Below are positions 45,124 to 55,350 of a DNA stretch of 64,000 bases, in pieces. The stretch spans positions 248,001 through 312,000 of the forward strand of contig NZ_JAAGVZ010000002.1 of NCBI RefSeq assembly GCF_010882125.1, in the 5' to 3' direction. Within the stretch, counting starts at the first letter, position 1; each line of letters begins with the position of its first letter. This DNA comes from Peribacillus alkalitolerans. Lineage in GTDB: Bacteria > Bacillota > Bacilli > Bacillales > DSM-1321. A program made the position numbers and the translations under genes. The notes under the pieces are model-generated. The model searched no databases. It was not told where the DNA came from and was given only the letters and a program-made list of their open reading frames with translations.

Positions 45124-45251
45124 CATTGATCTCCGCTCCAGGCACTTGCTTTCCGCGGGGAGGGTGGGGGCCTCCTCGGCGTTACCGCCTGTGGGGTCTC
45201 CCACTTCTCTCTATTTCCCGCAGGAGTCAAGTGCCCTCCGCTACTATCAAC
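45124..45251. repeat. GC-rich repeat, copy 4
   Basis: ATTGATCTCCGCTCCAGGCACTTG at the left, CAAGTGCCCTCCGCTACTATCAAC at the right, with GCGGGG...GTGGGGTCTCCC inside; same plan and orientation as 8011-8139. Confidence 0.7.
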
Positions 45252-45381
45252 TCAAAAAAACAACAAAGTTTACTAAAACAGACTTTAAGAACTATAACCA
45301 GTTAAATTGCAACAAATGAGCGCAACCACGGACTTATCCGTAGGTTCATTCTCAAGTAAAAATAAATAAATCACATTAGTA

Positions 45382-45410
45382 TTGCATAATTCTATTATTT
45401 TATATATTAT
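45382..45410 (+). promoter_or_regulatory. katG promoter
   Basis: -35 TTGCAT (45382-45387), 17 bases, -10 TATTAT (45405-45410). The expected start point falls inside the PerR box. Confidence 0.65.
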
Positions 45411-45414
45411 TTGT

Positions 45415-45429
45415 TTATAATAATTATAA
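45415..45429. promoter_or_regulatory. PerR box before katG
   Basis: TTATAATAATTATAA is an exact match to the Bacillus PerR consensus TTATAATNATTATAA, placed at the transcription start, ideal for repression relieved by peroxide. Confidence 0.9.
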
Positions 45430-45484
45430 ATAAGTAATTATTATATTTTTATGATAATTACTTCATACAACATTTACACTTTAG

Positions 45485-47680
<2,196 letters not shown>

Positions 47681-47690
47681 TAGAATAATA

Positions 47691-47750
47691 GTGTCAGGCA
47701 CCATTCATGGGCAAATTTTTTATTATTGTCCACATGCGGTGCCTGACGCT
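47691..47750. repeat. Dispersed ~60-bp palindrome, copy E
   Basis: GTGTCAGGCACCATTCATGG...CCACATGCGGTGCCTGACGC, 10 bases after katG and facing the toxin gene end; likely terminator for both. Confidence 0.85.
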
Positions 47751-47775
47751 ATTTGATCATTATATTAATTTTTAC

Positions 47776-48111
47776 TCACGGCCGGTCTTGAAATTCCTCA
47801 AATAATTCCCGAAGATAATCCCTTCGTCCATGTAATATTCTATGAATGATAATTGATTCTCCAGCGATCTTATAAAAAACTAAATATGGATGAACAACAA
47901 TAAAGCGAAAACCTCGCTCGACAAGTGAGTACTTTTCTTCTGAAAGGACTGAACCTAAATTAGGAAAATCAGCAAGATCCTCTATTTTTGTATTTAGACT
48001 CTCAAGAAGTTTTTCAGCAGCAAAAACATTATCATGTGAAATATAGGAAAATAGCTCATCCATATCATCTACAGCAGCAGGAGTATACTTAATCAGCTTC
48101 TTTTGCAGCAT
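47776..48111 (-). CDS. RelE/ParE-family toxin
   Basis: 111 aa. IKYTPAAVDDMDELFSYISHD, ADFPNLGSVL, FRFIVVHPYLVFYKI and IHRILHGRRDYLREL are typical of the RelE/ParE superfamily; members cut mRNA at the ribosome or poison gyrase. The start at ATG 48111 has GGAGAAAAATCA in front, within the antitoxin gene (23-base overlap), so synthesis is coupled to the antitoxin. Which of the two activities applies cannot be told by eye. Confidence 0.88.
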   Translation of the reverse strand: MLQKKLIKYTPAAVDDMDELFSYISHDNVFAAEKLLESLNTKIEDLADFPNLGSVLSEEKYSLVERGFRFIVVHPYLVFYKIAGESIIIHRILHGRRDYLRELFEEFQDRP

Positions 48112-48367
48112 TGATTTTTCTCCGAATTTGATCAATTACATCATCATGATTCATTAATACAGCTCCCTCAGCAACCTGCTTTTCTGCAACTAAGAGTTTT
48201 GATTGTAATCGATTTCGTGCTTCCATTCTTCTGAAGGTTTCATGGCTCATTACAACTAAATCAGCTTCACCATTTCGAGTAAGTATCACCGGTTCATCCA
48301 GTTCATGACAATATTTAGAAAAACCATTATAATCTTGACGAATCGTAGTAGAAGGTTTGATATTCAA
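48089..48367 (-). CDS. Phd/YefM-family antitoxin
   Basis: 92 aa. MNIKPSTTIRQDYNGFSKYC at the N-terminus and EPVILTRNGEADLVVMSHETF are the DNA-binding Phd/YefM core; the C-terminal part would wrap the toxin. First gene of the toxin-antitoxin pair, with AAGGAGGGATAATT before ATG. Such antitoxins repress their own promoter together with the toxin. Confidence 0.9.
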   Translation of the reverse strand: MNIKPSTTIRQDYNGFSKYCHELDEPVILTRNGEADLVVMSHETFRRMEARNRLQSKLLVAEKQVAEGAVLMNHDDVIDQIRRKINAAKEAD

Positions 48368-48698
48368 TAATTATCCCTCCTTAATAACATTATTTTGACT
48401 ATATTATAACATTATTCTATATGTATATTCCTCGTGAGCAAATACTGTAGTTTATTTTCAAAAGTTGTAGTGAGTTTCTGATAAATTATCTGAATTGAAT
48501 CAGAAAAAAGGAAAAATAAGAAAAAATTCCAAGATTTGAAAAAGGTTGTCTAATTTTAGCAGGTGTTTTTGAGGGATGAAAGGAAGTTCATACGACTGGC
48601 AGTAGATTCAATGAAAATTGTTACATATGAAAATAATGGCTATTAGTAATAAAGATAAGCAACGAAATTTAAGAATAAAGTATATATTCATAAATAAA
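48368..48698. other. Intergenic region upstream of the toxin-antitoxin pair
   Basis: About 330 AT-rich bases. A minus-strand TATAAT near 48400-48410 could be the antitoxin -10. No coding potential or repeat seen. Confidence 0.3.
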
Positions 48699-49031
48699 TT
48701 AGCCAAAATATACTCTTACACTACCTTCTTTCTGTGCTATTGATAAGCAGTTTTGAATAAAACTAAGGATTTGTTTTTGATCCCAAGTCAAGAAATCAAT
48801 TTCAGACAAGGAACAATCACTTATATTGTTAAATTGCTTGTAATCATTCAAAGCCTTTTCAAATTGTTGAATTGAAAAAATAGAACTGTTGCCTGATCCA
48901 CTTACTCCTGCATAGTAATCATTTGCATTAAGTAAATTGTACAGTATGCTAGCATATTCATTCCCCATGCTAAAACGTGCATAAGCAATTTCTTTTCCTG
49001 ATTTATTGTAACCTAAAAAATCGTGACCCAT
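48699..49031 (-). CDS. Hypothetical protein, 110 aa
   Basis: 110 aa with a good ribosome binding site (GGAGGATAATTA before ATG). MGHDFLGYNKSGKEIAYARFSMGN... and FLTWDQKQILSFIQNCLSIAQ look like a small globular, cytosolic protein. No family recognised. It is next to a toxin-antitoxin pair and may be an orphan immunity-like protein, but that is speculation. Confidence 0.6.
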   Translation of the reverse strand: MGHDFLGYNKSGKEIAYARFSMGNEYASILYNLLNANDYYAGVSGSGNSSIFSIQQFEKALNDYKQFNNISDCSLSEIDFLTWDQKQILSFIQNCLSIAQKEGSVRVYFG

Positions 49032-49100
49032 TAATTATCCTCCTTCCAAATTTAAAATTAGGTACTAGAGATGGTATACAAATATTGAAATGAATATATT

Positions 49101-49120
49101 GGTTTGGTTTGGTTTGGTTT
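49101..49120. repeat. GGTTT tandem repeat
   Basis: Four GGTTT units in a row, 60-80 bases upstream of the hypothetical gene; could vary in number by slippage. Confidence 0.6.
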
Positions 49121-49432
49121 ACCACTCCTTTCGTTTTTAACTATTTAAAATAATATTTCTTGAAACTGAATGGAAGAAAAAAGAGTGTTAATGTAGCTTA
49201 ACGTGAGGATTCAATTAAGAGGTTTTTCAAAGACGCAGGTGTGTTGTGCGGTAGCCTACTAATTATTTCATGGTTTTCCCAATTTGTCACCAGCCAATGT
49301 TAAAAATATCCAAGCGTTTTAGCTACGCCAAACCTGTTAATCAAGGAATGATATTAAGGTCATATATTGAGGTTGTTGTGGAATTTAAAATGAGGTGTGA
49401 TAAAACTCAACATAACATATTTACAGTAAACA
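49121..49432. other. Intergenic region
   Basis: About 310 bases without recognisable gene; short frames lack start sites. Nothing else seen. Confidence 0.3.
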
Positions 49433-49490
49433 GTGTATGGTACCACTCATGGACAAAAATAGAGAAACTGTCCACGAATGGTACCTACAT
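49433..49490. repeat. Dispersed palindrome, GGTACC variant, copy F
   Basis: Core GGTACCACTCATGGACA ... TGTCCACGAATGGTACC at 49439-49484. Confidence 0.75.
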
Positions 49491-49520
49491 TATCCTGTAT
49501 TCTTTATCATTAACTAGTGG

Positions 49521-49739
49521 CTAATCATTTCCCACATTTCCTAGATATTTTCTTAGTATCACCTTAGCCTCTATAATCCCTGCCTCGGTTAAATAAACTG
49601 ATTTAGATCTAATACTTACTCTAATCAGATCCCTTTCAGTAAGATCATTTAAGATTTCAAACTGATATCCCTTCCAGATTCTCCTTAATTCTCCGGGAAG
49701 GTTACTTTCATTCCATGATGTTAAGTATAGCAATAACAA
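49521..49739 (-). CDS. DUF6429-like small protein, possibly 5'-frameshifted
   Basis: 72 aa from TTG 49739. LLLYLTSWNES, IWKGYQFEILNDL and SIRSKSVYLTEAG resemble the small DUF6429 proteins of Bacillaceae, whose usual N-terminus is ~10 residues longer. Upstream, KELT is encoded in frame, but the ATG that would give MEERLR is one frame off. So either the TTG is used (AAGGAACTAACT before it) or the gene has a small frameshift. The winged-helix-like pattern hints at a DNA-binding fold. Function unknown. Confidence 0.55.
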   Translation of the reverse strand: MLLLYLTSWNESNLPGELRRIWKGYQFEILNDLTERDLIRVSIRSKSVYLTEAGIIEAKVILRKYLGNVGND

Positions 49740-49814
49740 AGTTAGTTCCTTAATCTTTCTTCCATATCTAATAAAACCCTTTCAATATTGTTTTCACATT
49801 GATAAACAGCTTCT

Positions 49815-49860
49815 GGTACCATTCATGGACAAATCAAGTGATTTGTCCATGAATGGTACC
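49815..49860. repeat. Dispersed palindrome, perfect GGTACC variant, copy G
   Basis: GGTACCATTCATGGACAAAT (49815-49834) and its exact complement at 49841-49860, six-base loop CAAGTG. The cleanest copy in the window, showing the undecayed form of the inner part. Confidence 0.9.
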
Positions 49861-49901
49861 TTACGCCTTTTCCCACAGAAACTGTTGCCTATACTATCAA
49901 G

Positions 49902-51149
49902 TTATTGTTTCCCACAACATTTCTTATACTTGTTTCCACTTCCGCAAGGGCATGGATCATTGCGTCTAATTTTAATCCGGTCACGAAAATCTATTACATT
50001 TGAACGGTTCTGTGTTTGGTGATAAGTTGAAGAAGGCAAAGGTTGTAAATGTCTTTCCTCTTTTTTACGTAATTCTGTTGGTGAATAGCCTTTCAGAGAC
50101 CACATACGTGTATGATTATGAACTTCCATGATAAATGCTGTTAGTTGTTGTACAAATTCGAAGGAAGGAAACTCGAGCTTACTTTGCAAATACTCGATCA
50201 ACATCGACGGGTGCGCATCCGAGTTGATCATATATAAGAATTGATAGGCGATTTCATTTTTTTCTTGAACCGTCAAATCATAAGAATTCGAAAGAAATCG
50301 AAGGAACTTTTCCATCTCAGGTGTTTTGTCGATGAAACCTGGAGTTCCTGCTTTTAATAGCTGTTTCTTTGTAAATGGATAATAATTGATATCGGTTCTC
50401 GTTTTATGTACCTCTATCAGGTTTTTTGCATTAAAAATACAGCGGTTCTCCATGTATCCACCATAGGATGAAATAGAATTCCTTATCTGAACATAATAGT
50501 CACTGGCAGATGAAATAACATCGAAATACTCCACGATATCAACTTCCCGTTTTGACAAGGCACTGATCCGATCAAGCATTTCGGAAGAATCCATAACACC
50601 ATAATAATACAGCATCCCATGGGTCAAGCGTATCCATTCAGTATTTATGAGTATTTTATCTTGAAACTCTACCCGATCAACTTCTGCAAATTGTTCGATA
50701 AGCTCCAAAGGCATCATTAATAACTTTTGGCCATCCTTTATGACTGGAAAAATAATACCCAACCTCCTCATTGTTGTAATTTTGGATATCGGATATTCAT
50801 CACTAAGTAGCAACGTTCCAGAATTTTTGATGATTTGTTGGATTAAATCAGTTCTTTCCTGATCTAAAGTAAATAAGACTTGTTTAAAATGGAAAGGGAT
50901 CGACCGTGAAAGTTCGCCTGCCAACTCTCCCTTTTTTAGTGAACTCATTCCTTTTAGCTTAAGCTGTTTACGGATTTCATCTAATTCATCCTTCGTCAGT
51001 AAGCGTAAAAAATCAATAAGCTGGCACGGTGTTTCAATCTCCTTCCAAAGCTTTTCTTCCCTTTTCACCTGTAAATGTCGAGTATACTCTTTTGCACCTT
51101 CGATTGCATTTATCATTTTATTCATCGTTTTTTGATCAAGTTTATCCAT
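49902..51149 (-). CDS. SEC-C motif protein
   Basis: 415 aa. The C-terminus RRNDPCPCGSGNKYKKCCGKQ is a SEC-C zinc motif (as at the end of SecA). Near the N-terminus LTKDELDEIRKQLKLKGMSSLKKGELAGELS resembles a SAP/Rho-N helix pair that can contact nucleic acid. The middle (100-380) is helical and unrecognised. I chose ATG 51149 (AAGGAGTCGAAT before it) over one 10 codons upstream. Function unknown. Confidence 0.75.
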   Translation of the reverse strand: MDKLDQKTMNKMINAIEGAKEYTRHLQVKREEKLWKEIETPCQLIDFLRLLTKDELDEIRKQLKLKGMSSLKKGELAGELSRSIPFHFKQVLFTLDQERTDLIQQIIKNSGTLLLSDEYPISKITTMRRLGIIFPVIKDGQKLLMMPLELIEQFAEVDRVEFQDKILINTEWIRLTHGMLYYYGVMDSSEMLDRISALSKREVDIVEYFDVISSASDYYVQIRNSISSYGGYMENRCIFNAKNLIEVHKTRTDINYYPFTKKQLLKAGTPGFIDKTPEMEKFLRFLSNSYDLTVQEKNEIAYQFLYMINSDAHPSMLIEYLQSKLEFPSFEFVQQLTAFIMEVHNHTRMWSLKGYSPTELRKKEERHLQPLPSSTYHQTQNRSNVIDFRDRIKIRRNDPCPCGSGNKYKKCCGKQ

Positions 51150-51337
51150 ATTCGACTCCTTATCTATAGCAGCTGTCACTTCCCCATTTTGCGATGCTGG
51201 GTAGTTACAGGAACTTTCGGTTATTTTCCTTCTAACAAATACTATACATATTTCATTCCTCGTTTTGAAGCGCGAAACTGTAAACGCCCACTTCCTCAGA
51301 AGTACGCTTGTTTATCTCAAGAAATAAGGGACGAGAG

Positions 51338-51365
51338 ACAAGGGGACAGGTCCTTTGTCCCGGGA
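51338..51365. repeat. GGGGACAGGTCC hairpin
   Basis: GGGGACAGGTCCTTTGTCCC, a short inverted repeat typical of dispersed Bacillus repeats; the word AACCGTCCCC recurs at 51667-51676. Confidence 0.45.
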
Positions 51366-51448
51366 AAATTAGTAAATAAATTTCATTTCTGTTTGTACGA
51401 TATTTTCTATTTTAGTAAAAAAAATGCAATCAATAACCCAAGATAACG

Positions 51449-51498
51449 TAGACGTCAAATAAGCCCCTTCTACGTAGGTGGGGCTTATTTGATGTCTA
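51449..51498. repeat. 50-base long hairpin
   Basis: GTAGACGTCAAATAAGCCCC (51449-51468) faces GGGGCTTATTTGATGTCTAC, a 20-bp stem with a single G-T-type mismatch, around TTCTACGTAGGT. No gene ends next to it on the minus strand within 300 bases; it might serve as terminator or be an end of a lost element. Confidence 0.7.
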
Positions 51499-51689
51499 CC
51501 TTTATGCTGTTTGTTTTCCTTTCCACACCAACAAACCCTCCATTTTTGTCTATTATCAGTACCTGACACACCTTTCGACCGTTTTGACCATACATGTCAT
51601 GCACTAGTATTTTCGGAAGCAAAGAGACGATTCATGTGCTCTTCGACAATCGAAAGAAGCAGCAGAACCGTCCCCATGATTCACTTGCT

Positions 51690-51780
51690 GAAGCACTCAT
51701 CAGGATCACATGTTATTCTAAGGAAATCTTCACAACGTTGGGCATTTTTAGTGTACGATATTTATCTTCTTGTTTTTTAA
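51690..51780 (-). pseudogene. 3'-end relic of a DUF4179/sigma-fusion gene
   Basis: On the minus strand this reads Y-x-T-x-K-x4-NVVKISLE-stop, matching the last residues of the protein at 61199-63274 (YNTTKYLDDVVKISLE). The DNA downstream of the stop (TTGCTGA...ATCACATGTTATTC) also matches that after the intact gene (CTGCTGA...ATCACATATTATTC). Only the tail remains. Confidence 0.7.
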
Positions 51781-51916
51781 CTCTAAAATTAAAAGGTTTA
51801 TTTTACTAAAATAAAGCTCTTAAGAATAATTAATGGATTTCTCTTCACAAACTCCTTCATAGATTGTGCTACTTCTTTCCAATCTGGTCCAAATATATTC
51901 CTCTAAAAATGGAATC

Positions 51917-51948
51917 AAAAAAAACCGGGAGGTGACAGGCACCCCTCG
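51917..51948 (-). terminator. Terminator of the InhA-type protease gene
   Basis: CGGGAGGTG / CACCCCTCG stem around ACAGG, followed on the minus strand by eight T, 12 bases after the stop. The loop side resembles a fragment of the dispersed palindrome (TGACAGGCACC). Confidence 0.75.
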
Positions 51949-51959
51949 ATTTTTGTCAA

Positions 51960-54371
51960 TTATTTGTAGATTACAATAGATCCTACAGATTTGTCTTTGG
52001 ATTGACCATTTACACGAACTTTTAGACCATAGTTGGATAGATTACGTCCAGCATCTGGCATAAATGTATTCATGTAGTTGTTGCTATCGTTAAATAGAGA
52101 TACTGCTTCTTGGCTAGATATCGTTAGTGATGAAGTCGGGTACCTTAAATCCAGTCCAGAAGTTGGATTTAATCCAAATGCCGCATCTGCAACGTGAAAA
52201 TTAGATTTAGCTTCAACAGGCTCTTTATTAAGAATATTCCATTTTAAGCTTGTTCCTAAGTGCGCATCCACTACACCAAGGTAACCATCTCCAGGATGAA
52301 TACCAGTCCAGTTATTCGTATAGCTATCATCCACATACCATACCACTAACCCACCATCATAGCTCATTAGAGAATTGCCAAGCTTAATATTCTTAAGACC
52401 TTCGTCAACACCTTGATGATTACGCCATTCTAATAGATAGTAGTGATCTGTAAGCTTGTTTCCATCCATTTTTTTGAAGCCTTTTAAGCTAAATGGAGTA
52501 GTTGTTTCTTCTGCTCCATCCTCAACTACAGTCTGACCATCTGCAACCACTTTAATGTTGTCTGCAAAGAAACCAACATGGGAAGTACCCCAATCTGTTG
52601 CATAGCGAATACGAAGTTGGATTTTTTTGTTAGCATAAGCTGATAAGTCAAAAGATTGAGCCTGCCATCCATTTGATTTACCAGTAAATCCAGGCATTGA
52701 ATTCAAGATTGTAGGATAGCCTTCAGGAACCACATCAGAACGAGTATTGCTATTGCCTAGTGATTTCCAAGTATTGCCTCCATCTTCTGATACCTGAACA
52801 AACGCGAAATCCCATTTTTCTTCAGTATCATACCAAGCATCAAATGTTAATGTCGCAGAAGTTTTTCCTGTTAAATCAACAGATGTAACCATGTTACTAT
52901 CAAGCTCATCTGCCTCTCCACCCCAATATTCATAGCTGCCAGCAGCCGGGACATTTAAAGGAGTTTTCTTTTTAGGAAGATTTATTCTTACAGCCTGATT
53001 GTTTTTACCAAGTGGTGAATTGGCTTGATCTAGTAAGAACTGAGTTCCTTTTGTTGAAACTTCGTCCCAGTTTACAACTGTTGGAGTTGTCCATTTTCCA
53101 CCTAGAATAGATTGGAAATATTGTTTTGCCCATGGTGAAAAACCAGTTGGTTCAGTACCAGGGACTTTTCCAGCCCAAGATCCTACAGACATCACAGACC
53201 AATACCCTATTGCTTCACCATTACCTGAATATATAGTGTCATACTCATCTGGTAGTCCTAAGTCATGCCCGTATTCGTGGGCAAATACTCCAGTGGCTCC
53301 ATCTTCAGGCATAATAGTGTAATCGTAGAACCCTGGCAATCCTTCACCTGTTCCATCTTCATCATAGAATATTGCTGAACGATGCGACCAGATAGCGTTA
53401 TCTTCTAAGACACCACCACCTGCTTCTTGTCCCATACCAGCATGGATAATTTGTAGGTGATCGACTAAACCATCAGATTCCCAATAGTTTCCGTCTCCGT
53501 CTAAATCATGCGGATCTTCTAAGTCATAGTCTTGTAGAGGAATACCTGCAGCTTTTGCAGCTTTATATGTATCTACCAATAATTGTTTAGGGCCTCCTGG
53601 GCTAACGTTATCATGCCCGCCATCCCCTCTATCACCACCATAAAATTCAGCAGTTCCAGGAACTTTTAACCAGCCATATACTTTCCCTTCAATGGTATAA
53701 GTTCCACCGGATTGCTCTTCATAATATTGTTTTTGTGAAACTAAATTTTCACCATTAGGTCCGGTTACTCCATTATCACCAAAAATCATGTCTTCGAAAT
53801 GCTTAGTATTATAATCTTTGTAATAGTTTCCAGTTTCTCCTGGCTGAATGTTGTTGTGCTCAAATTTATCGAACTCAACCATGATTGTTAATAATTTACC
53901 TTTCTTTTGCACTCCAGGAGATTTCCCTTCACTGACAGGGTCTGGGTTTCCTTTTAAATGACCATTCTTGTTTCCATTTCCATTTAAAAGTCCGTTATTA
54001 AATTCCTTAGATTTTTTCAGCTTAGCAGATGCTGCAGCTTTAACCTTTGCTGCTAATGGATTGGATTCTTTTGATTTAGTCTGTTTCCCTTTCACATCAA
54101 GGTAGTTCTTAAGGAATGCCTTCTTTTGAGCTTCAGAAGCATCTTTTGAAATTAGCCCTCTTTTAACGAAAGACTCTATTAATTTTTCTTCATTGATAAT
54201 TGCTAAATCTAGTGATCCATGATAGTGACCCTTATGGTCGTTATGAACGTGTGATTCTGCTTTTTTTAGGATATCCCCATCTTTATACGAGATTACTGTT
54301 CCCGGGAATCCCGCGAAAAGAGTACCTGCAAGCATAACGGAAGATAGACTCGTTTTAATAAACTTATTCAA
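51960..54371 (-). CDS. Immune inhibitor A-type M6 metalloprotease
   Basis: 803 aa secreted zinc protease. Signal peptide FIKTSLSSVMLAGTLFAGFPG, propeptide to about residue 155, M6 catalytic domain with HEYGHDLGLPDEYD (zinc ligands His365 and His369, Glu366) and later Met-turn YWSVMSVGSW; then carbohydrate/MAM-like beta-sandwich domains (AYANKKIQLRIRYATDWG). I start it at TTG 54371 since AGAGGGAAATA precedes it. Relatives degrade antibacterial and host proteins and act in Bacillus virulence or protein scavenging. Full length. Confidence 0.93.
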   Translation of the reverse strand: MNKFIKTSLSSVMLAGTLFAGFPGTVISYKDGDILKKAESHVHNDHKGHYHGSLDLAIINEEKLIESFVKRGLISKDASEAQKKAFLKNYLDVKGKQTKSKESNPLAAKVKAAASAKLKKSKEFNNGLLNGNGNKNGHLKGNPDPVSEGKSPGVQKKGKLLTIMVEFDKFEHNNIQPGETGNYYKDYNTKHFEDMIFGDNGVTGPNGENLVSQKQYYEEQSGGTYTIEGKVYGWLKVPGTAEFYGGDRGDGGHDNVSPGGPKQLLVDTYKAAKAAGIPLQDYDLEDPHDLDGDGNYWESDGLVDHLQIIHAGMGQEAGGGVLEDNAIWSHRSAIFYDEDGTGEGLPGFYDYTIMPEDGATGVFAHEYGHDLGLPDEYDTIYSGNGEAIGYWSVMSVGSWAGKVPGTEPTGFSPWAKQYFQSILGGKWTTPTVVNWDEVSTKGTQFLLDQANSPLGKNNQAVRINLPKKKTPLNVPAAGSYEYWGGEADELDSNMVTSVDLTGKTSATLTFDAWYDTEEKWDFAFVQVSEDGGNTWKSLGNSNTRSDVVPEGYPTILNSMPGFTGKSNGWQAQSFDLSAYANKKIQLRIRYATDWGTSHVGFFADNIKVVADGQTVVEDGAEETTTPFSLKGFKKMDGNKLTDHYYLLEWRNHQGVDEGLKNIKLGNSLMSYDGGLVVWYVDDSYTNNWTGIHPGDGYLGVVDAHLGTSLKWNILNKEPVEAKSNFHVADAAFGLNPTSGLDLRYPTSSLTISSQEAVSLFNDSNNYMNTFMPDAGRNLSNYGLKVRVNGQSKDKSVGSIVIYK

Positions 54372-54507
54372 ATATTTCCCTCTTTTCAAAAAATAAATCG
54401 GCCGTAGAAACATAATATTCTGAATCCTCAATAACAACAAGGGTACATATACTCTTCCTAATAATGTTAAAAAATTACCAATTATAGGTATTTAGAAAGT
54501 GAATCTA

Positions 54508-54793
54508 CTAAACTAGCAGGATAAAAGAACTGGAATATTTTTCATATTTTTTACTACTTGCGAGTATTCTTTCTCTCCAGGTTTGACGATGTAGTTTCTT
54601 CTTCACTTTGACAATCCAGCGTTTTGCCTTCTGGTACCATTCAGCTAATATTTTCTTGCATAACTTCTTCGATCTTCTCGAATACACCCCATAATGTCGA
54701 ATCGTTTTGAACTGTTCATCCGGAATATGGCGATAAGTCTGGAAATAAACTCTTCCACACTGATGGTTTCTGTCTTTTCTTTTCCAATAAATA
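54508..54793 (-). pseudogene. IS91-type transposase relic, frameshifted
   Basis: The C-terminal end of an IS91-family (Y2) transposase, RRSKKLCKKILAEWYQKAKRWIVKVKKKLHRQTWRERILA, joined through a frameshift at about 54730 to EKTETISVEEFISRLI in the next frame. Only the last ~95 codons are left, with a stop after EKYSSSFILLV. The palindrome at 54794-54852 marks the upstream break. Inactive. Confidence 0.75.
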
Positions 54794-54852
54794 GTGTCAG
54801 GTACCACACATGAACAAAATAATATGATTTGTCCATGCGTGGTACCTGACAC
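54794..54852. repeat. Dispersed palindrome, full GTGTCAGGTACC variant, copy H
   Basis: GTGTCAGGTACCACACATG ... CATGCGTGGTACCTGACAC, complete with outer and inner arms, at the break point of the IS91 relic and another gene fragment. Confidence 0.85.
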
Positions 54853-55000
54853 CTTTTCACGACCAAATTCATTTATGGCCGTTTCCACAATTTTGTTTGC
54901 GCTCTCATAATCGGCAACAGATTGATAGTTTGCTACTGCTTCTCCGCCTAACTCTCCTTCAATAACTCGTTTTACTCCATCAGCTTATTGCTCATCTTTA
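54853..55000 (-). pseudogene. Unidentified gene fragment
   Basis: The minus strand reads VKRVIEGELGGEAVANYQSVADYESANKIVETAINEFGREKV without stop before it meets the palindrome at 54852; a stop lies upstream. Clearly coding in style, but too short to name. It was cut off by the palindrome or by the deletion that placed it there. Confidence 0.4.
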
Positions 55001-55015
55001 TCCTATCCTTATTTG

Positions 55016-55330
55016 ACTTATTAAAATTTCGCTGAAATCCCATCTACGTGATTGTCGATTCCTGACTATTAGGGGTAACGCTCTATTCTTAAAAATACTT
55101 AGTTTACTAGCGAAAGGCCGGACTCATTAAGAATCCGGCCCTATTACTAGATTAAGAAGATCCGTAGCTACTATTATTCTTTACCTTATCAATCCAGGAG
55201 CTGGCTGTCTCATTCAAAACAACATTAAGGTCTTCGATAATCTTTTTGCCAATAACTTGTAACCATTCACGGCCTGCCTATTCGCCAAAGGATATAAAAT
55301 GGAGCAACATCGGACCCCTTCATAACCTTC
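55016..55330 (-). pseudogene. lacD 3'-end relic with its terminator
   Basis: 55152-55320 reads GREWLQVIGKKIIEDLNVVL...TASSWIDKVKNN...SS-stop, very close to the C-terminus of LacD at 13175 ([33 protein letters not shown]...). Further upstream the frame breaks (VAPF then shifted). The downstream DNA also matches: a GGCCGGA...TCCGGCC hairpin at 55116-55140 and GTAACGCTCTATTCTT, as after lacD. It lies just past the alcohol dehydrogenase gene on the same strand. Confidence 0.85.
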
Positions 55331-55350
55331 TCGAATGCTCAAAAAAATCT

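Larger units (their letters stand above)
51150..51689. other. Gene-free region upstream of the SEC-C gene
   Basis: Contains the SEC-C promoter area, the GGGGACA hairpin, the 50-base hairpin and a single half palindrome (CAGTACCTGACAC at 51557-51569). Short frames on both strands have no start signals. Confidence 0.4.

Noticed and set aside
45077-45319. Plus-strand frames over the GC-rich repeat before katG
   Set aside because: Repeat-derived, no start signal and no match to any protein I know.
51369-51809. Several short frames on both strands around the 50-base hairpin
   Set aside because: No start sites; part of the minus strand is the sigma-fusion relic in another frame.
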